Below are positions 48,901-61,688 of a stretch of 64,000 bases of DNA, in pieces (position 1 is the stretch's first letter; every line of letters begins with the position of its first letter). This stretch comes from Neodontobutis hainanensis (taxonomy: Eukaryota > Chordata > Actinopteri > Gobiiformes > Odontobutidae): positions 5,382,501 through 5,446,500 of the forward strand of contig JALDNG010000007.1 in the NCBI GenBank assembly GCA_024349245.1, written 5' to 3'. The position numbers and the translations under genes are program-made. Under the pieces are notes generated by a model. That model was given only the letters and a program-made list of their open reading frames with translations. It did not search any database and was not told the origin of the DNA.

Positions 48901-51900
48901 GATCTGTGCTGACAGAAGACTCTGTTTCTGTTGCATTTGTGCTATCTGGGGTCTGTGCTAGCTGAGGGGATTCTGAATCATAAAAGGCTGAGGATCCTGG
49001 CTGTCGAGGAAGCTCAGGCTTACCTGCAGGAATAGTTTAAAATGTTTAAAAAGATCCTTTCAAATCAATTAGGGAATAACTAAAATATTTGAAAAGCAAA
49101 TACACAAAAAAAGCGTAATATGTTGTGTATACCAATAAAAACAAACCATGACAGGCTTTTCTCTGAGCAGAAATAAAGCTCAATAAAATGCCACTCACCA
49201 AATTTACTAAGGATCTCCTGCTGTTCATCTCGAGACGAGAAAAGGATTTTTGGATTTAAGCCCTTGGTCTGAAAACCCTCCCAAGGAAGAGTCTTTGTGC
49301 TGGGTTGATCCCTAGGTTCCACCTCAATGTCCAGGTTGACCTGGAACAAGTCCGGATATTTCTCCTGGATATCACATGCGTCCAAGTCATACCTGACAGA
49401 TATATGATAAATAATTACAGTACAAAAAAGAAAATCCCGGCAATTGATCTTATTTCCTTTTGTATTATTTAAGAATACTTACTTAGCAAACTTGACAGTG
49501 GTTGCATTTCTTGGGACAAATCCTGTGTGGAACTGAATCTGAAACATCTTCATGGACGCCATCTAAAATCATAAAACCAAAACATGTGTTATTTAAATGT
49601 ACACTGACAATTTAAGAGTGACATCCTTAAGCCTCTAAAGGCTTAGTAAGAAAATGACTTGAGTGTGAGAATCTGTGCACGCTGACCTTTGCCTGCAGGC
49701 GTCCGCCCAGTGTGGATCTTGCGTGATAGATCACCACCAGTACATCTCCTTGGACTGTCACATTGAGAGGGATCTCAGCTTTTCCATCCTCCATTTTAAA
49801 ATCCCTGTAAAAATCACCAAGATGTGAATAAACAAAATACAGAAGACCTTCATATAGACACATGTAGCATTTGCTGAAACTTACTTCATTTTGTCGTACT
49901 CTTGTGATGTAGTGAGGACTCGCTCATCTCCCACATAAACTTCACAAAAAGGCCTGCATCCATTGCGTTGCTTGTTGAACAGTGGCACAGGTGTCATGAC
50001 AATAGAGTGAATAAGTATAGGTTTACAGTGGGGAATGATGGGCTCCTCTGCCATCATGTCACACATGTATTCGATGTACCTTAGAAGGGAAAAAAGAAAA
50101 AAAACACACACAGACCAAAAATTGTTGTAATGCAATAAAAAAATATTTAAATGCTGATTAGTTTAAAATCTGTATACCTCTTGTGTGAGGGGGCTATGCC
50201 AGGTGGGCAGCGTTTCATTGAGAACATGTAGACAGCAGCTTCAGCTGTGGAGAAAAGGCGACAAAAACAGAGGAAGGAGCAGACTGCCACTGCTGACACT
50301 GCCCGCCCATCCTTCAGACAGAAAGCACAAATGCTTAGAACATGTACACACAACTTGTTAATAATTTCGTCAGCCATTTGGGGCATGGCAGAAAAGAAAA
50401 AAAGTAGTCTTACCAGACAATGAACTATGCAGATGTTCCTCTGGTCTTGTTTGAGCCACAGGTGCATATTTTTACACACACTGTAGAGACTTCGGAGGTT
50501 GGGGGCACGACGTAACTGCCAGTTACACTCTGAAACCTAAACATTATACAAAAAAATATGCTTGATGGAAGATAAACACTATTCACATTGGGAACAATAC
50601 CACGACTCACTGTTATTTGCATCCTTAAAATGTTCAGGCATACATACCCTGTTATGGAAGCGAGAAGGCCTATATGATCTCCTGGAAAGGTTGTACACAG
50701 CATAGTGGCCTGCATGACGAGAGTCCAGGAACAAGCGGACATCCTCTATGTTGTTTTTTATTGCGGACTCCACTCCTTCTGCAGGGAATGACATCACTGC
50801 ACAAAAAAACGGGAACATTTAGCAAAAAACAAATGCTTATCTAAGAGTGACATTTGTGTTGATCACATGTATGTTTTATGCGTCTTCAAAAAAAAAAAAA
50901 AAAAAAAAACAATACTCACTTACCGGCTATTCTAGAGGTAATGTACGAAATATCTAAGTCCCCTTTGGCATAGCTGTAATAGAAATAAGTAGACTTGTAA
51001 AAATGCTGTACAGACAACATGAAAGCAAGAAGAAAGAAGAAATTAAAAGTTCAAAACAACTAGTCACTGAAAATTAAACAAGCCACAGGTATTACATAAA
51101 AATGGCTAATTTAACATACAAAGGTCAATTCAATTAACAGATTTATTTGGGATAATTTTTTATTTTACATACATTAAGGATTTTCCTAAGCCACAAAACA
51201 CACAGTAATCGATAGATTACCAAGTAGCATACAAAGGGTTGGCCAAGCAATGAAACTGATCTCTCGCAGCTACAGAAAGAAATTAAAATGCTTTTCTATG
51301 ATGTTAGAATTAACAGTGGGTAACGATTAGGTCAATGAAGCTAAACTGTTGGTTTAGTATGCATGTGCTGCACCACTCATCCAGTCACATATTTGAACTT
51401 AGTATTAGCCATAGATTGTAAATAAACATGGATGTTGTGTGCTCATTGCTCCTCCATTCACCGATAATGGCCTTAGAACAGGGCAATAAAAGGGCGATTA
51501 TGTCTAGGCTTTTCTGACTACTGCTTATGCACAGACGGAATGCATAAACGGACATATTAAACCAACTCCTCCCAGAGTTGTCATGTAGTAAAAACTTAAC
51601 TATAGAGACCAGAGCCATCTTTTGTACCAGGCTGTAAACATGATTTTTACAATTGTAAAGTTGCCATTGGAATTTGGCTGCTATTTCTGCTTTCAGAGCC
51701 TGCCCTCTGGTGGACAGAAGGTGTATCATTGTGTGGTGGTGCCCTTACTTGATGCAGGGATATCCTTAAGAAAAAAATTCTAATGCAAGAACAAACTCAA
51801 AATAGGACATACCTAAGATTTTCTCTCATTCTTTTTTTTCTTTACTTTGAGCTTTCTTAAGCGGTTGAACATATAAACAAAAATTACCAATATCATTACA

Positions 51901-54900
51901 GTGTTGTTGTAAATAAATTTGAATCAATCTTACCAGAAGTCAAGCTAAAGGTTCAAACTATTTTAGTGAATACATGTTGTGTCATTGTTATTTTGTTACT
52001 TCCCCATTATGTAAAAAGCTGTCTCTTCTGAGTCAAATCTTAAATTGAAGCACTATATATTTAACATTCCTCACATTCTTCATTCAAACTGCGTACTGAA
52101 TGTGTGAAACAAGCTGAGAGGTGCAGACTTGGTAGGGTTTGTTCTCTAAATTGAGCAAAAAGACAACACACAGAGCTTGTCATGGGCCGAGCGCATTTCA
52201 CTGACCCATATTTACCTTGGGTTGCTAGGTTGATGGACACAAAGTGGACCATGAGGGATTGGGATAGAAAACAGAAACAAAAATAAACAAAGGGACCGAA
52301 CAAAAAGAACAAACAGGTGGTACTTGAATGAGGTGTCAAATTTAAAAATGTGAACTGCAATTATTTTTTTCTGTAATGGCTTTGGCAATCAAGCTAGTAT
52401 ATTATTCACCAGTGAGCATGGAAAACACACAAGCTGATGCACCTTACCTGGCTACGGACTGGATGACCTTAGATGAAGTGTCCTTTATGTTGGTAAGAAA
52501 CCTTTCAGTCCCTCCTCTCAAAATGTCAAAAAGACCACTCCCTGCCTGGTCGGGATCATACATGCCTGCAACAAAGTAGAGATTTAAAAAAATATATATT
52601 GTTTTTAAAGTTAAACTTTCTTGGGTAAAGTCATCAAATGCAAGGATAAAACAGTTTTTAAATTTAAAGCAAAAAAGCTCCATTTTAATATTGACACTTC
52701 ATTTAATACATGTGCTGAGCAAAAATGATCTAACATGATTAATTGTAAAATATCTAGGAGGTAAAATATTAAACTGGGAAGGAATGTGGGAACAGATTCT
52801 GGAGGACCTCTTAAAAGAAAGATCAAACATATTCAGCCGTTCGACAGATGGTTGACTGAGTGAACAGCAATCCTCTTATTGAGTACACAGCCTGTGGCTG
52901 TTTCAGACCACTGTGGCTGAATAATGGCTGCACGTGAAGCACTTTGTGACTTTGTCTGTGAAAGGTGCTATATAAATAAACGTTCTTCTTCTAAAATGCA
53001 AGCCCATTTTAAGATAAACAAGAAAAAAGGTTTTGAACAAGATGCCCATGGTTCTTATATCAAAGTTGCCAATTAATCCATTTTTCTATCCATTTACTAA
53101 CCAATACACCACAATACAACATTTATTGCCTTGTAGTGTATCAAGTACAAGGAACAGAATTTGTGAATTGGAATAAACTGTGTGTTAAGTAAAAAAAAAA
53201 ATCAAAGAAAAGTTAAGAAGTTAACCTTAACCATTAAAATGCACATAAATGACAGTGCCAAACTACCGCCATACATTTAAGGATAGTGACCCGTGACCTA
53301 ATGACTGAAGGGTTGCGACCTTTATTCTTTGAAGGAAATGCTTAGCACCTTAAGTGCAAGTGAGTATTTATAAAAAAATAAAAAAAATAAATAAAATAAA
53401 TAAATAAAATAATAATAATAATAATAATATGTGTGTCAAAAGTATTTTAAATTAAACCCATGTCTTTGCAATTTTGCTTTTCATACATTAGAAACAAAAG
53501 CCCAGGCTAATAGTTAAACTCTTGATAGTTTAGAAACATAGTTAAACACTAGAACTATTAGATTTCACTCTTTTCTGCTGACGTTCATACCAAGAGGAAC
53601 ACAAACACAAGGGGTAAGCAGAGTGGAAATGTTACCTGCGTTGTTGTGGACGTTGTGGATCTGTGTAGGTGGCTGTGCTCCATTGTTGCCAAAACCTCCA
53701 TTTTGCTCCAGCAGCTGCAAACATTCATAGCCATCATACACCGGACGCCAACAGTAGTATGCACTTAACATTGTGGCTAGTCAATAAAATAAAACTTGAC
53801 AAAACTATGTGTTTGTATGCCACATGCATAAAAACTATTTAAATCTAGCAAAAAAATGTGTAGAGAAGCAGAGAAAATATCCGCCATCCACATCCCTGAT
53901 TGAAGACACCACTAGTTTAGCAGTCTGTAAAAACTTGGCATCTGAAAACATCTGATCTATGCATCTCTTCCTCTGTCTGCTGCCTAACACACATCCTTCT
54001 TAGTGTTTCACATCACTTCTTCCTCTCAGTCTGTTTCTCCATATGTCCTCGTAGAGAGAGGAGGAGGAGGAGAAGTGGGAGGAATATAATCTCCTTAGGT
54101 CCAGCAGAAGGAAACCCCTTCTTAACCCTAATCAGATCAGAGATAGGCAAACGTGCCTTTACTCCACACATATTTACCAGTCTTTAGCTGGATAAGAAAT
54201 CGAGGACAGTTCAGTTATTTATTTGCTATAGTAGTACAAGATTGTGGTAATACACACTTTTGTACACGCATTAAGGACTGGCTTGATCAACACTAAATCA
54301 CAAAAAAATATTTTTATTGGTTTGTTTGAGCAAAAAACACTTCTTTGTCACCCCAATTGTACAATCTTGTGCATTTGCAATGAACACTGTTTTTTGTCAA
54401 ATTACAACTAAACAACAACAAAATAGAGCTGCCATTAGCTTGTTATTTCCTATTCCTGTGTGTGTCTGTCTGTTTGAGCCCATTAGGAAGATGCCAGCTG
54501 AGGAGAGATGAGTCCGGGAAATGGAATACAGAATCAATTGTGTGGGTGTGTGTTGTGTATGTACCCACATCAGCAACGCAAATTTACAAACAGCGGAAGG
54601 CGGCCAATAGCCTTTTGACTGGCTGGCAGACACTTCTAATCTTTGTGCACGAGCCAAGGAGTTGTTTTGTTTATTCCAAACAAAGATACAAACAGCAAAC
54701 GACCCAGAGAAGATGAACACAGTGACGACATACCTCTGTAATCGGAGACTTGGGGTTGACGTTGCGTGCTGCTGCTATTTCCTGGAGATGGTTGACCAAT
54801 TCAGTGATAGATAGACGCTCCTCTGGGTTCACCTTTAACATGGAACCTATAAAATAAAAAAAAAATAAAAGTGTATAGTAAATTCTGTATGTGCAGGAAG

Positions 54901-57900
54901 ATGAATATTTAAGTGAACAAGGAGAGAAACAATTGACTGACTCCGATACATACGTATGAGTTCATGATACACAATGTATTTGACGTCATTCAGGGGGATG
55001 GAGTATTTTCCATTGACAATTTGCAGCTTGGCACCATCTTCAAATGGATGTTGCTTGAAACACAACAGGTAAAGAATGCACCCCAATGCCTGCAATAAAA
55101 GAAACAATACTTTTACTTAAGTTTCCAAAGTCAAAGCAATGGCAAGTAACAACCACTTACTTACTACACTTACTTATTTCTTAGTACAATTTTAATTTAT
55201 AACACACCTCAACATCCAAGCAATGACAGTGGGGGAAATAAAATAAAGTACCCAGATGTCTTGTTTCTCATTGATGGGGAAGTTGGAGTAGAGATCGATC
55301 ATCTCTGGTGTTCGGTAGGCTGGAGTGGTGTTCCTTGTGATCTAAAGAAAGAGAAATAAAAAGATGAAACCTCAAACATTGTCGGTAAATGTAGCAAAAT
55401 ATGAAACCATTCTCCCACTGCATTAACAGTTTATCAAAAATGCATTATCCTTGAATGTGATTCTTTCACTGCTTTACAGGTAAAATAGTTTTAGCGGTAA
55501 ATTTAATTTTACAAAAAGACATCAGAGACTAGATCAGAGTTCCTATATTCAAATACTATTTCTTACTGAGAAGAGTTGCCTGTTAAACTAAGGTAATTAG
55601 ATCTTGAATCTATCTCCAGGGTCCTGCACACTAAGGCCATCTGCATGTGAAATACGGAAGTGCGTTTCTGGTTATTATATTAATGGCAGTAATCAAATAG
55701 ATCTGTGGACCAGGAGATTTTAATTAAATCAAAAGGTTTCCGTTTCTATCCAAGGCCATGACATCAACACTGCCTCTGGTCAACTGTATATCTTCAACAC
55801 ATTTTATCCCCTTGCAAAATGTATGGACAATTTTCAAGTAATAAAAGACTATAATACAGTCTGAAACTAAAATCTAACATTTGCACTTTTATTATGTAAT
55901 AAACATGATTTTAACAATAACATTATATCAGTACATTTTATGAGGATTTGTGTATACCTCATCCTCCACCATGGACCTCTTCTGTGCAGACCAGCTGTAG
56001 TCTGGGTAATGCGACACAGTGGTAGCACTGCCAAAGTCACACAGCTTGATGGTGCCCTGGTTACTAATCAAGAGGTTCTCAATCTACAAGGCAGCAACAC
56101 GTAGCAGTCAGTCAGTGTGAAAAGAAAATATATTAGGTGCCGTCATTTTTAATAATTAGACTTTAAAAGGGTAAAACTTTGCTTATGTTATCAAGTGTAT
56201 TGTATGTATATGAACAACTTTTCTGAAACCATCCATTAACCAAACAAACCTTGAGATCTCTGTGTATGACTGGAGGTTTCTGTTTGTGCATGTGCTGCAC
56301 AGCACGACACGTTTGGTAAAAGACTTTCAGCACAGTGTCACATGAGAGGGGAGCCCTCTGCTCCACCCGCTTTATAAAGTCCACCAGCTGACCTAAGGCA
56401 AAGAGCGGATGAATTTAAGTTATAATCATCAACTAAGGGAAAGATGATAACACTTAGATAACCGTAAAAGCCTCAGATGAAAGTGATACACTAAAGGAAA
56501 AATGCTAAAAGAAAGGTCTTTTGTAACTGTCTGACATAAGAACGGAAGCAGAGCAGGAAACAGAAAGACTGTTAAGGGTAGGTTTCAAAAGGAGGCTACA
56601 AGTAAATGGTGCTGACTACTCACATTTCTAGTTTGGTCTGTAGACACACAATAAATGACTAAACACTTACTTAGAAGTTTGTAATGGACAGCAGGAAGGA
56701 AGTATAAGTAATAGTAGTGACAAAATTGTTAATAATCATTTACCTTTACACAGCTCAGTGAGGATCAGAAACTCAGCCTGTCCAGTGTCTGACTCTTCTT
56801 TGCTGATGGAGGCTGCTGAGCAGAACTGAACCATATTTGGATGACCTGACAGCTTTTTCTAGTGTGGAGAATCAAGGGCCAACTTCATTTGGTGTCCATT
56901 TGTTTATTTTGTAATACAAATTTGACAAATGTGGCTTCCATGAAGGAAATATCCTACAGCATGATGTGTAGTATATTTATGTACATAAATAAGGTAACCA
57001 CTTCTTTTTTCTGACAGATGGTTAAAGATTGGACAGTATACACAACAGTTCTAAAGAAAAGATTGTATACAAAATGCTACTAAGTGATGTTTAGGTCTGA
57101 ATTTGTGTGGTTTTGTCTGCAAGTCTGGTAATGATTGTTTGAACATGCCAGCGGTACACATGACTACTACTGCCTAATCACACACTGCAAGCCAATACAG
57201 TTAAAGGATACCATAAAGCAGACTTCCTGTATGATTTCTTTGTTCTTCTCTTCTTCATTGGACAACAATCGCTAAAAAAAACAAAGCAAGAACCACATAA
57301 GCAAATAAATACACATTAGATCTAAGTAACATACATACATACATAAGAGGGGCGGCTTGAATACACACAAACTTATACAGGAATGTTCTTAATGTTCTTT
57401 ACATAGCTTTGGTTCATTTACCTTGAGGGCATAGTCTTTCCCACTGCTCATGTCCTGGGCTTCATACACAAAGGCGAAACCACCTGGTAAGAGCAGATAA
57501 AAAGGATGTAATTTGTATAAAACATAAAAAAAAACAGTCATTATTTTACTCATTGATATTTGATTAAGCTTTACTTATACATCTGTGTTTAATTCAGTAT
57601 TTTAGAACTGACAAAAATGCATGTTTAATTTTCTATGTGGATTGAAATACCCCAAGAAGAAACATTTGCTACATAATGGGGACGCGGGGGCGCAGTGACT
57701 CAGTGGTGGAGCAGTCGTCCTCTAACCGGAAGGTTGGCGGTTCGATTCCCGCTCACCCCACAGTTCATACTGTTGTCGTGTCCTTGGGCAAGACACTTAA
57801 CTCTCCTTGCCTCCAGTGGTGTTCCAGCTGTGACACTGGTAAATGGAAGCTTAATGTAAGTCGCTTTGGATTAAAGTGTCTGCTAAATGACTAAATAATG

Positions 57901-59786
57901 ACCAACAAATAAACCACAGTCTTATCTGTAGGTCAGTAAACAGCCACACAATGAAACCTGAGCTTTAATGTCTTGCTCACGGATGCCACAACATAAGCAA
58001 CCTCTGTCTGTTACCATTTCAAAAGACCAACTGCTTATGTATCTTTTTCACTTTCATCTTTGCCATTGAGGTAAGTAACAATAAAATGTAGTTTGGTATG
58101 TTAAAATGGAAGGTCAAATAGTATAGCTTTTAATTAACTTAACTAGACTCAACTGCAAAGAGGCACCGAATTTCTAGTCCATTTTGTTCGACCTCAATTC
58201 ATCAATGTTTTCCTTTTAAGTCTTGGCTGTTCTTACAAGTAAATGTACTCTGAGTCCAAACAAGGCCAGGGCAAGGTTGCCATAGTGACCAGTAAATCAA
58301 CTACTAGCCTGGCTTTACTTAATGAAGTCTTGAATGAACGCACTCAAGATTTGAATCTATAAAGCTTTGTGAAGATTGCTTTGGTGCAGTGGATCCTTTT
58401 CACAACTCCCCACTCTGTTTTTTAAAGCTACAAGTCGGATGTCTAAAGCACAACAACGCGGTCTGTCCCATGCAAATGTTCACAATTAACAATGTTTTAA
58501 AGGCATCTATTTACAGTGTGAAACACATGGGGTATGGATGTTTTACATTCGCTATTATATGCAATGTTTTTTGTGTTGTTTTTTTCTTAGTAAATGCTTG
58601 ATTTTTCCTGTGGGATCAGATCTCTTCCTTTGCTTTGTCTGACGAGGGGAGGAACTGAAACTTGACTAGCTTCATTTACCTTTTCTGAACATTACAAGTA
58701 TTGACAGAGCATTCAAACACACAAATACACAGTTTTCATTTACTTATTATAAAAATAAAACTACTGTTTCTACAACCTTAATTAGACAAAAACAAGAACA
58801 CAACAAAAAGGCAGTCAGATGCGAGCACAAGCACATACTAAAAACAGCTATAAAATGCTTATCCTTAGGTTGAACCAGTTTCGTTTTAGAACTGAAATAA
58901 CACAATATTTATCTTCACTTGTTCATTTTTTTCATTTCCTTCACCAGAAAAAAAACTTTCCTCATAGACTACATCTAAAAGGTTTATTGTTAAAAATAAA
59001 ATAAAAAAAGTATTCCGTCCCTTGGGTAAGCTACTTTATCTAGAAACATGGTGATGTTACAAAATGGATTAGAAATTGTGGTGGTCAACTAAAACAAAGC
59101 AACGATCATGTACATTCACTACTGATGTGTTACAATTGTATAATCCACTGCATTCATTGAAAGCTCTACAGTTTTCCTGCACATTGTGACTGTATCACAT
59201 GACCCCCTTTTAAGAGAACTGTTCTTAATGTGTCCACCTGTTATACTGACATTTATGACTGATTTAAATGATTTGGGACAGACATGCTGAGTCTCAGTAG
59301 ATACACTTGCTTCACAATGGGAAGAATATACAACCTATTTTTTTCCTAATTTTGAACCCATTCCCCTCAAAACAAAACCAAGGTAAAGTAAGGACAGTAG
59401 AATGGCCAAACATGGTAAAATGCCATGTTCAATGCTTAAATATAGATAAGCTAAAACGTTTTAAAATGGGATAAAATAAAGATCCACATTGGCTTAGTAT
59501 CAACTGGTGGTGACTCATATCTTTACACTTCGTATCAGTGGACCAACAGATGTACTGTAAGTCACGAACGTTAGCGTATTAGCAAAAAACTAGCCTTTAG
59601 CTTGCCCAAAACGGTAACAATATAATCTGTAAAAAACATCTCACCTTCTGCAATCACCCGTTTTATTCTCAGTTTCATGTCACCGAGCTCAACGATTTGT
59701 CCAACGAAGTCATTCTGGTCCCGACTGGCAGCTCCGAGCGAACCGGGCCCGGCAAGGAAATCCAGAGCGGACTGAAACAGGGACAT
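45906..59786 (-). CDS. gak: Cyclin-G-associated kinase (auxilin-2)
   Basis: A Ser/Thr kinase and Hsc70 co-chaperone that uncoats clathrin vesicles and phosphorylates AP-1/AP-2 adaptors. All 29 coding exons keep frame, giving 1306 residues (human 1311): 59645-59786, 57422-57483, 57212-57271, 56744-56858, 56250-56392, 55958-56083, 55252-55341, 54954-55089, 54734-54846, 53636-53714, 52448-52565, 50924-50973, 50648-50796, 50414-50536, 50178-50311, 49885-50079, 49687-49804, 49483-49562, 49199-49392, 48862-49023, 48602-48762, 48287-48524, 48012-48212, 47695-47832, 47531-47617, 47147-47425, 46865-47013, 46496-46672, 45906-46007. The kinase has K68, HRDLK at 170-174 and DFG at 190-192. A tensin/PTEN-like domain follows with HCLDGR in place of the HCxxGxxR phosphatase loop, then a C2 domain and a disordered clathrin/AP-binding tail with DPF and DLF motifs. 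The C-terminal J domain has HPD at 1270-1272. It appears intact. Confidence 0.96.
50889..50909. repeat. Poly(A) run
   Basis: A run of about 21 A just beside the splice donor of the short 50-base gak exon, on the opposite strand a poly(T). Confidence 0.9.
51400..51735. repeat. Dispersed repeat of unknown family in a gak intron
   Basis: The section CCATTCACCGATAATGG, then GGGCAATAAAAGGGCGATTATGTC, is shared in diverged form with 23270-23350. No target duplication or coding frame was found. Confidence 0.4.
52855..52992 (+). mobile_element. SINE/LINE tail fragment in a gak intron
   Basis: GAAGCACTTTGTGACTTTG, then GGTGCTATATAAATAAACG, resembles the common teleost L2-type tail ending in a short A/T-rich repeat. 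The head is not recognisable. Confidence 0.4.
53380..53430. repeat. (AAT/AAATA)n simple repeat
   Basis: An A/T-only simple repeat within a gak intron. Confidence 0.8.
57679..57894 (+). mobile_element. tRNA-derived SINE in gak intron 1
   Basis: The A box TGACTCAGTGG and B box GGTTCGATTCC are clear. The tail is AAGTCGCTTTGGATTAAAG with GTCTGCTAAATGAC, a different tail from the SINE at 35715. ATAATG flanks it at 57673-57678 and 57895-57900. It is antisense to gak. Confidence 0.85.
57901..59644. other. Rest of gak intron 1
   Basis: AT-rich, with no frame or repeat that I can support. Confidence 0.5.
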
Positions 59787-60040
59787 GTTGTCGTCTGCCC
59801 TGCTTCAGGCTAACACAAACTGGTCCCACCCGTACGGACACACCGGTTTAATACAGAAAATATTCGCACAAATACTCCACACACGCTTAGTTCGCTACAA
59901 AGGCTTGAAATCAGGGGAAAATTTTGTATCACTAGAAGCAAACATCTTCTTCCTGATGCTGGACGTACGAGGCCGTCACCATCACCAACTTACTTCCGTA
60001 ACAGGCTATAACGTCACAACTGGACTGAGTCACATGACAA
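59787..60040 (-). promoter_or_regulatory. gak 5' UTR and promoter region
   Basis: GC-richer sequence upstream of the start codon. It contains ACTTCCG (ETS-like, about 59992-59998), AACGTCAC (a CRE half-site) at 60010-60017, and the palindrome-like GTCACATGAC at 60029-60038, similar to the CLEAR/M-box bound by MiT/TFE factors. There is no TATA box. Confidence 0.4.
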
Positions 60041-60813
60041 AAATGTATCGGACTGGTTTATTTGTTGCACCCATGCATTGCTGTTTTCTTATTGTCTTAA
60101 TAAAAAAATGTATAGGCCTATCTGAACAGTTATCTTACGCTTCTCGTGTTCTTGTGTTTAGTTAATTTGAGCCCCAAGTTATCAAGAGGGTAAAAAAAAA
60201 TTAAAAACAATACACAAGCCATTGAAAACCAACAGAAAAATAGTAAACTTTACTTTACTATTTGTGAAAAAGAACTGGAAATGTTACGGCTTTGCAAATT
60301 ACAGCATCCTAAAAGTTCTAGCGTACATAGACTACGCCATCTACTGTCAAGCAAGTGCAATACAGTGATATGAGTGCTTAAGTCTTATGTTACCTGCGAG
60401 GTTCTCAAGAGCGATTTGAGATATTATGGGATATTCTTTGCTATTAGAATGCGTACATGTCATACCAAGTCCACCAACTACTTTAGGTTAATAATGACAA
60501 GTTCAAAAGAATTGCAAACACAATATATGATGACACATCCTCGAAAAGATATGACACAACTGGGATAATTGAGACATATTATATTTAATGAGCCAATAGA
60601 TGATTGATTATTTTAGTCTACAAATCAATTTGACTGGGGCTGAAAATAGAAAACTTTGAATACTGCTAATAAACACACTTAACTTTACATTCAAACACAA
60701 CACATACTAGTTCGGGTGTAACGAGGACAGAGGTTTTGCAACATTTGTATAAATTTCTCTATCCTTTGCATTGTAACATTGTTATTGGTGCCATTGGTCA
60801 AATAATTGTAACA

Positions 60814-61688
60814 TACAGTTGTGCTCATAAGCTGGCATAATTTGTGGCAATTTTTCAGAAAATATGAATTAAACACAATAGCCTTTCTTTCCCTCATAGT
60901 TAGCTGTTGGGTAAAGCTTTTTTTTAATCAAACAATTGTGTTTACTCTTTTTTATTCATAATGACAACAAAAACTACCCAAATAACCTTGATCAAATGTT
61001 TATGTATTGCCATCTTTAGATTTGTGGCATTTGCACAGTAATGACTTTCTTGCCCATGCAGTCCGTTTTTCTTCACGTGCATCTTGAAACAGCCAAACCA
61101 CTTTTTTTCAGAGTCCTGTATTTTACGTGAATGTATTTGTGGGTTTTTCCTTTGCATCCCAAACAATTTTCCCGGCAGTTGTGGCTGAAATCTTTGGTTC
61201 TCTTTGGTTTTAACAGACTCCCTAATTTTCTACTTCTTAATTAGGGTTTGAACACTGCTGATTAGCATTCTCAATTCGTTGGATATCTTTTTATGGCCCT
61301 TCCCTGTTTTATATAATTTTATTACCTTTTACCACAGATCCTTTGACAACTCTTTTGCTTTCACCATGATTCAGAATACAGAAACATCAGTGCAGCACTG
61401 GATGAAAGATGCAAGGGTCTGTCATGAGCCCAGAATCCCACTGACCTTTTAAACACACACTGAAATAGATCACATGTGAGGCGGGCTACCTTTAGTAGCT
61501 ATTCAAATGTGTTTGTGTCAACTTGTGTGCATGTTATCAAGCCAAAATTACCAGGTTATGTAAAATATTATTAATCTTTTGACCATCACCAACTATAAGT
61601 GAAAAAGAGTTTGTTATCATTGATATGCTCTGAAGAATTGCCAAACAATCACAAATTCTGAGTCTGTAAACTTATGAGAACAACTGTA
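60814..61688 (-). mobile_element. Deleted Tc1-like transposon, 0.9 kb
   Basis: The ends are TACAGTTGTGCTCATAAG and its inverse CTTATGAGAACAACTGTA, including the TA target duplication. On the minus strand an ATG at 61365-61367 begins a Tc1-type helix-turn-helix region (KAKELSKDL, ISSVQTLIKK) interrupted by stops. The frame then stops at the left terminal repeat, so the catalytic half is deleted. It is a non-autonomous remnant. Confidence 0.75.

Noticed and set aside
57683..57755. Functional tRNA gene
   Set aside because: Same reason: SINE head with flanking ATAATG duplication.
59785..60165. 126-codon plus-strand frame at the gak promoter
   Set aside because: No splice partner or motif; it lies over the gak 5' UTR and promoter and has no conserved features that I recognise.
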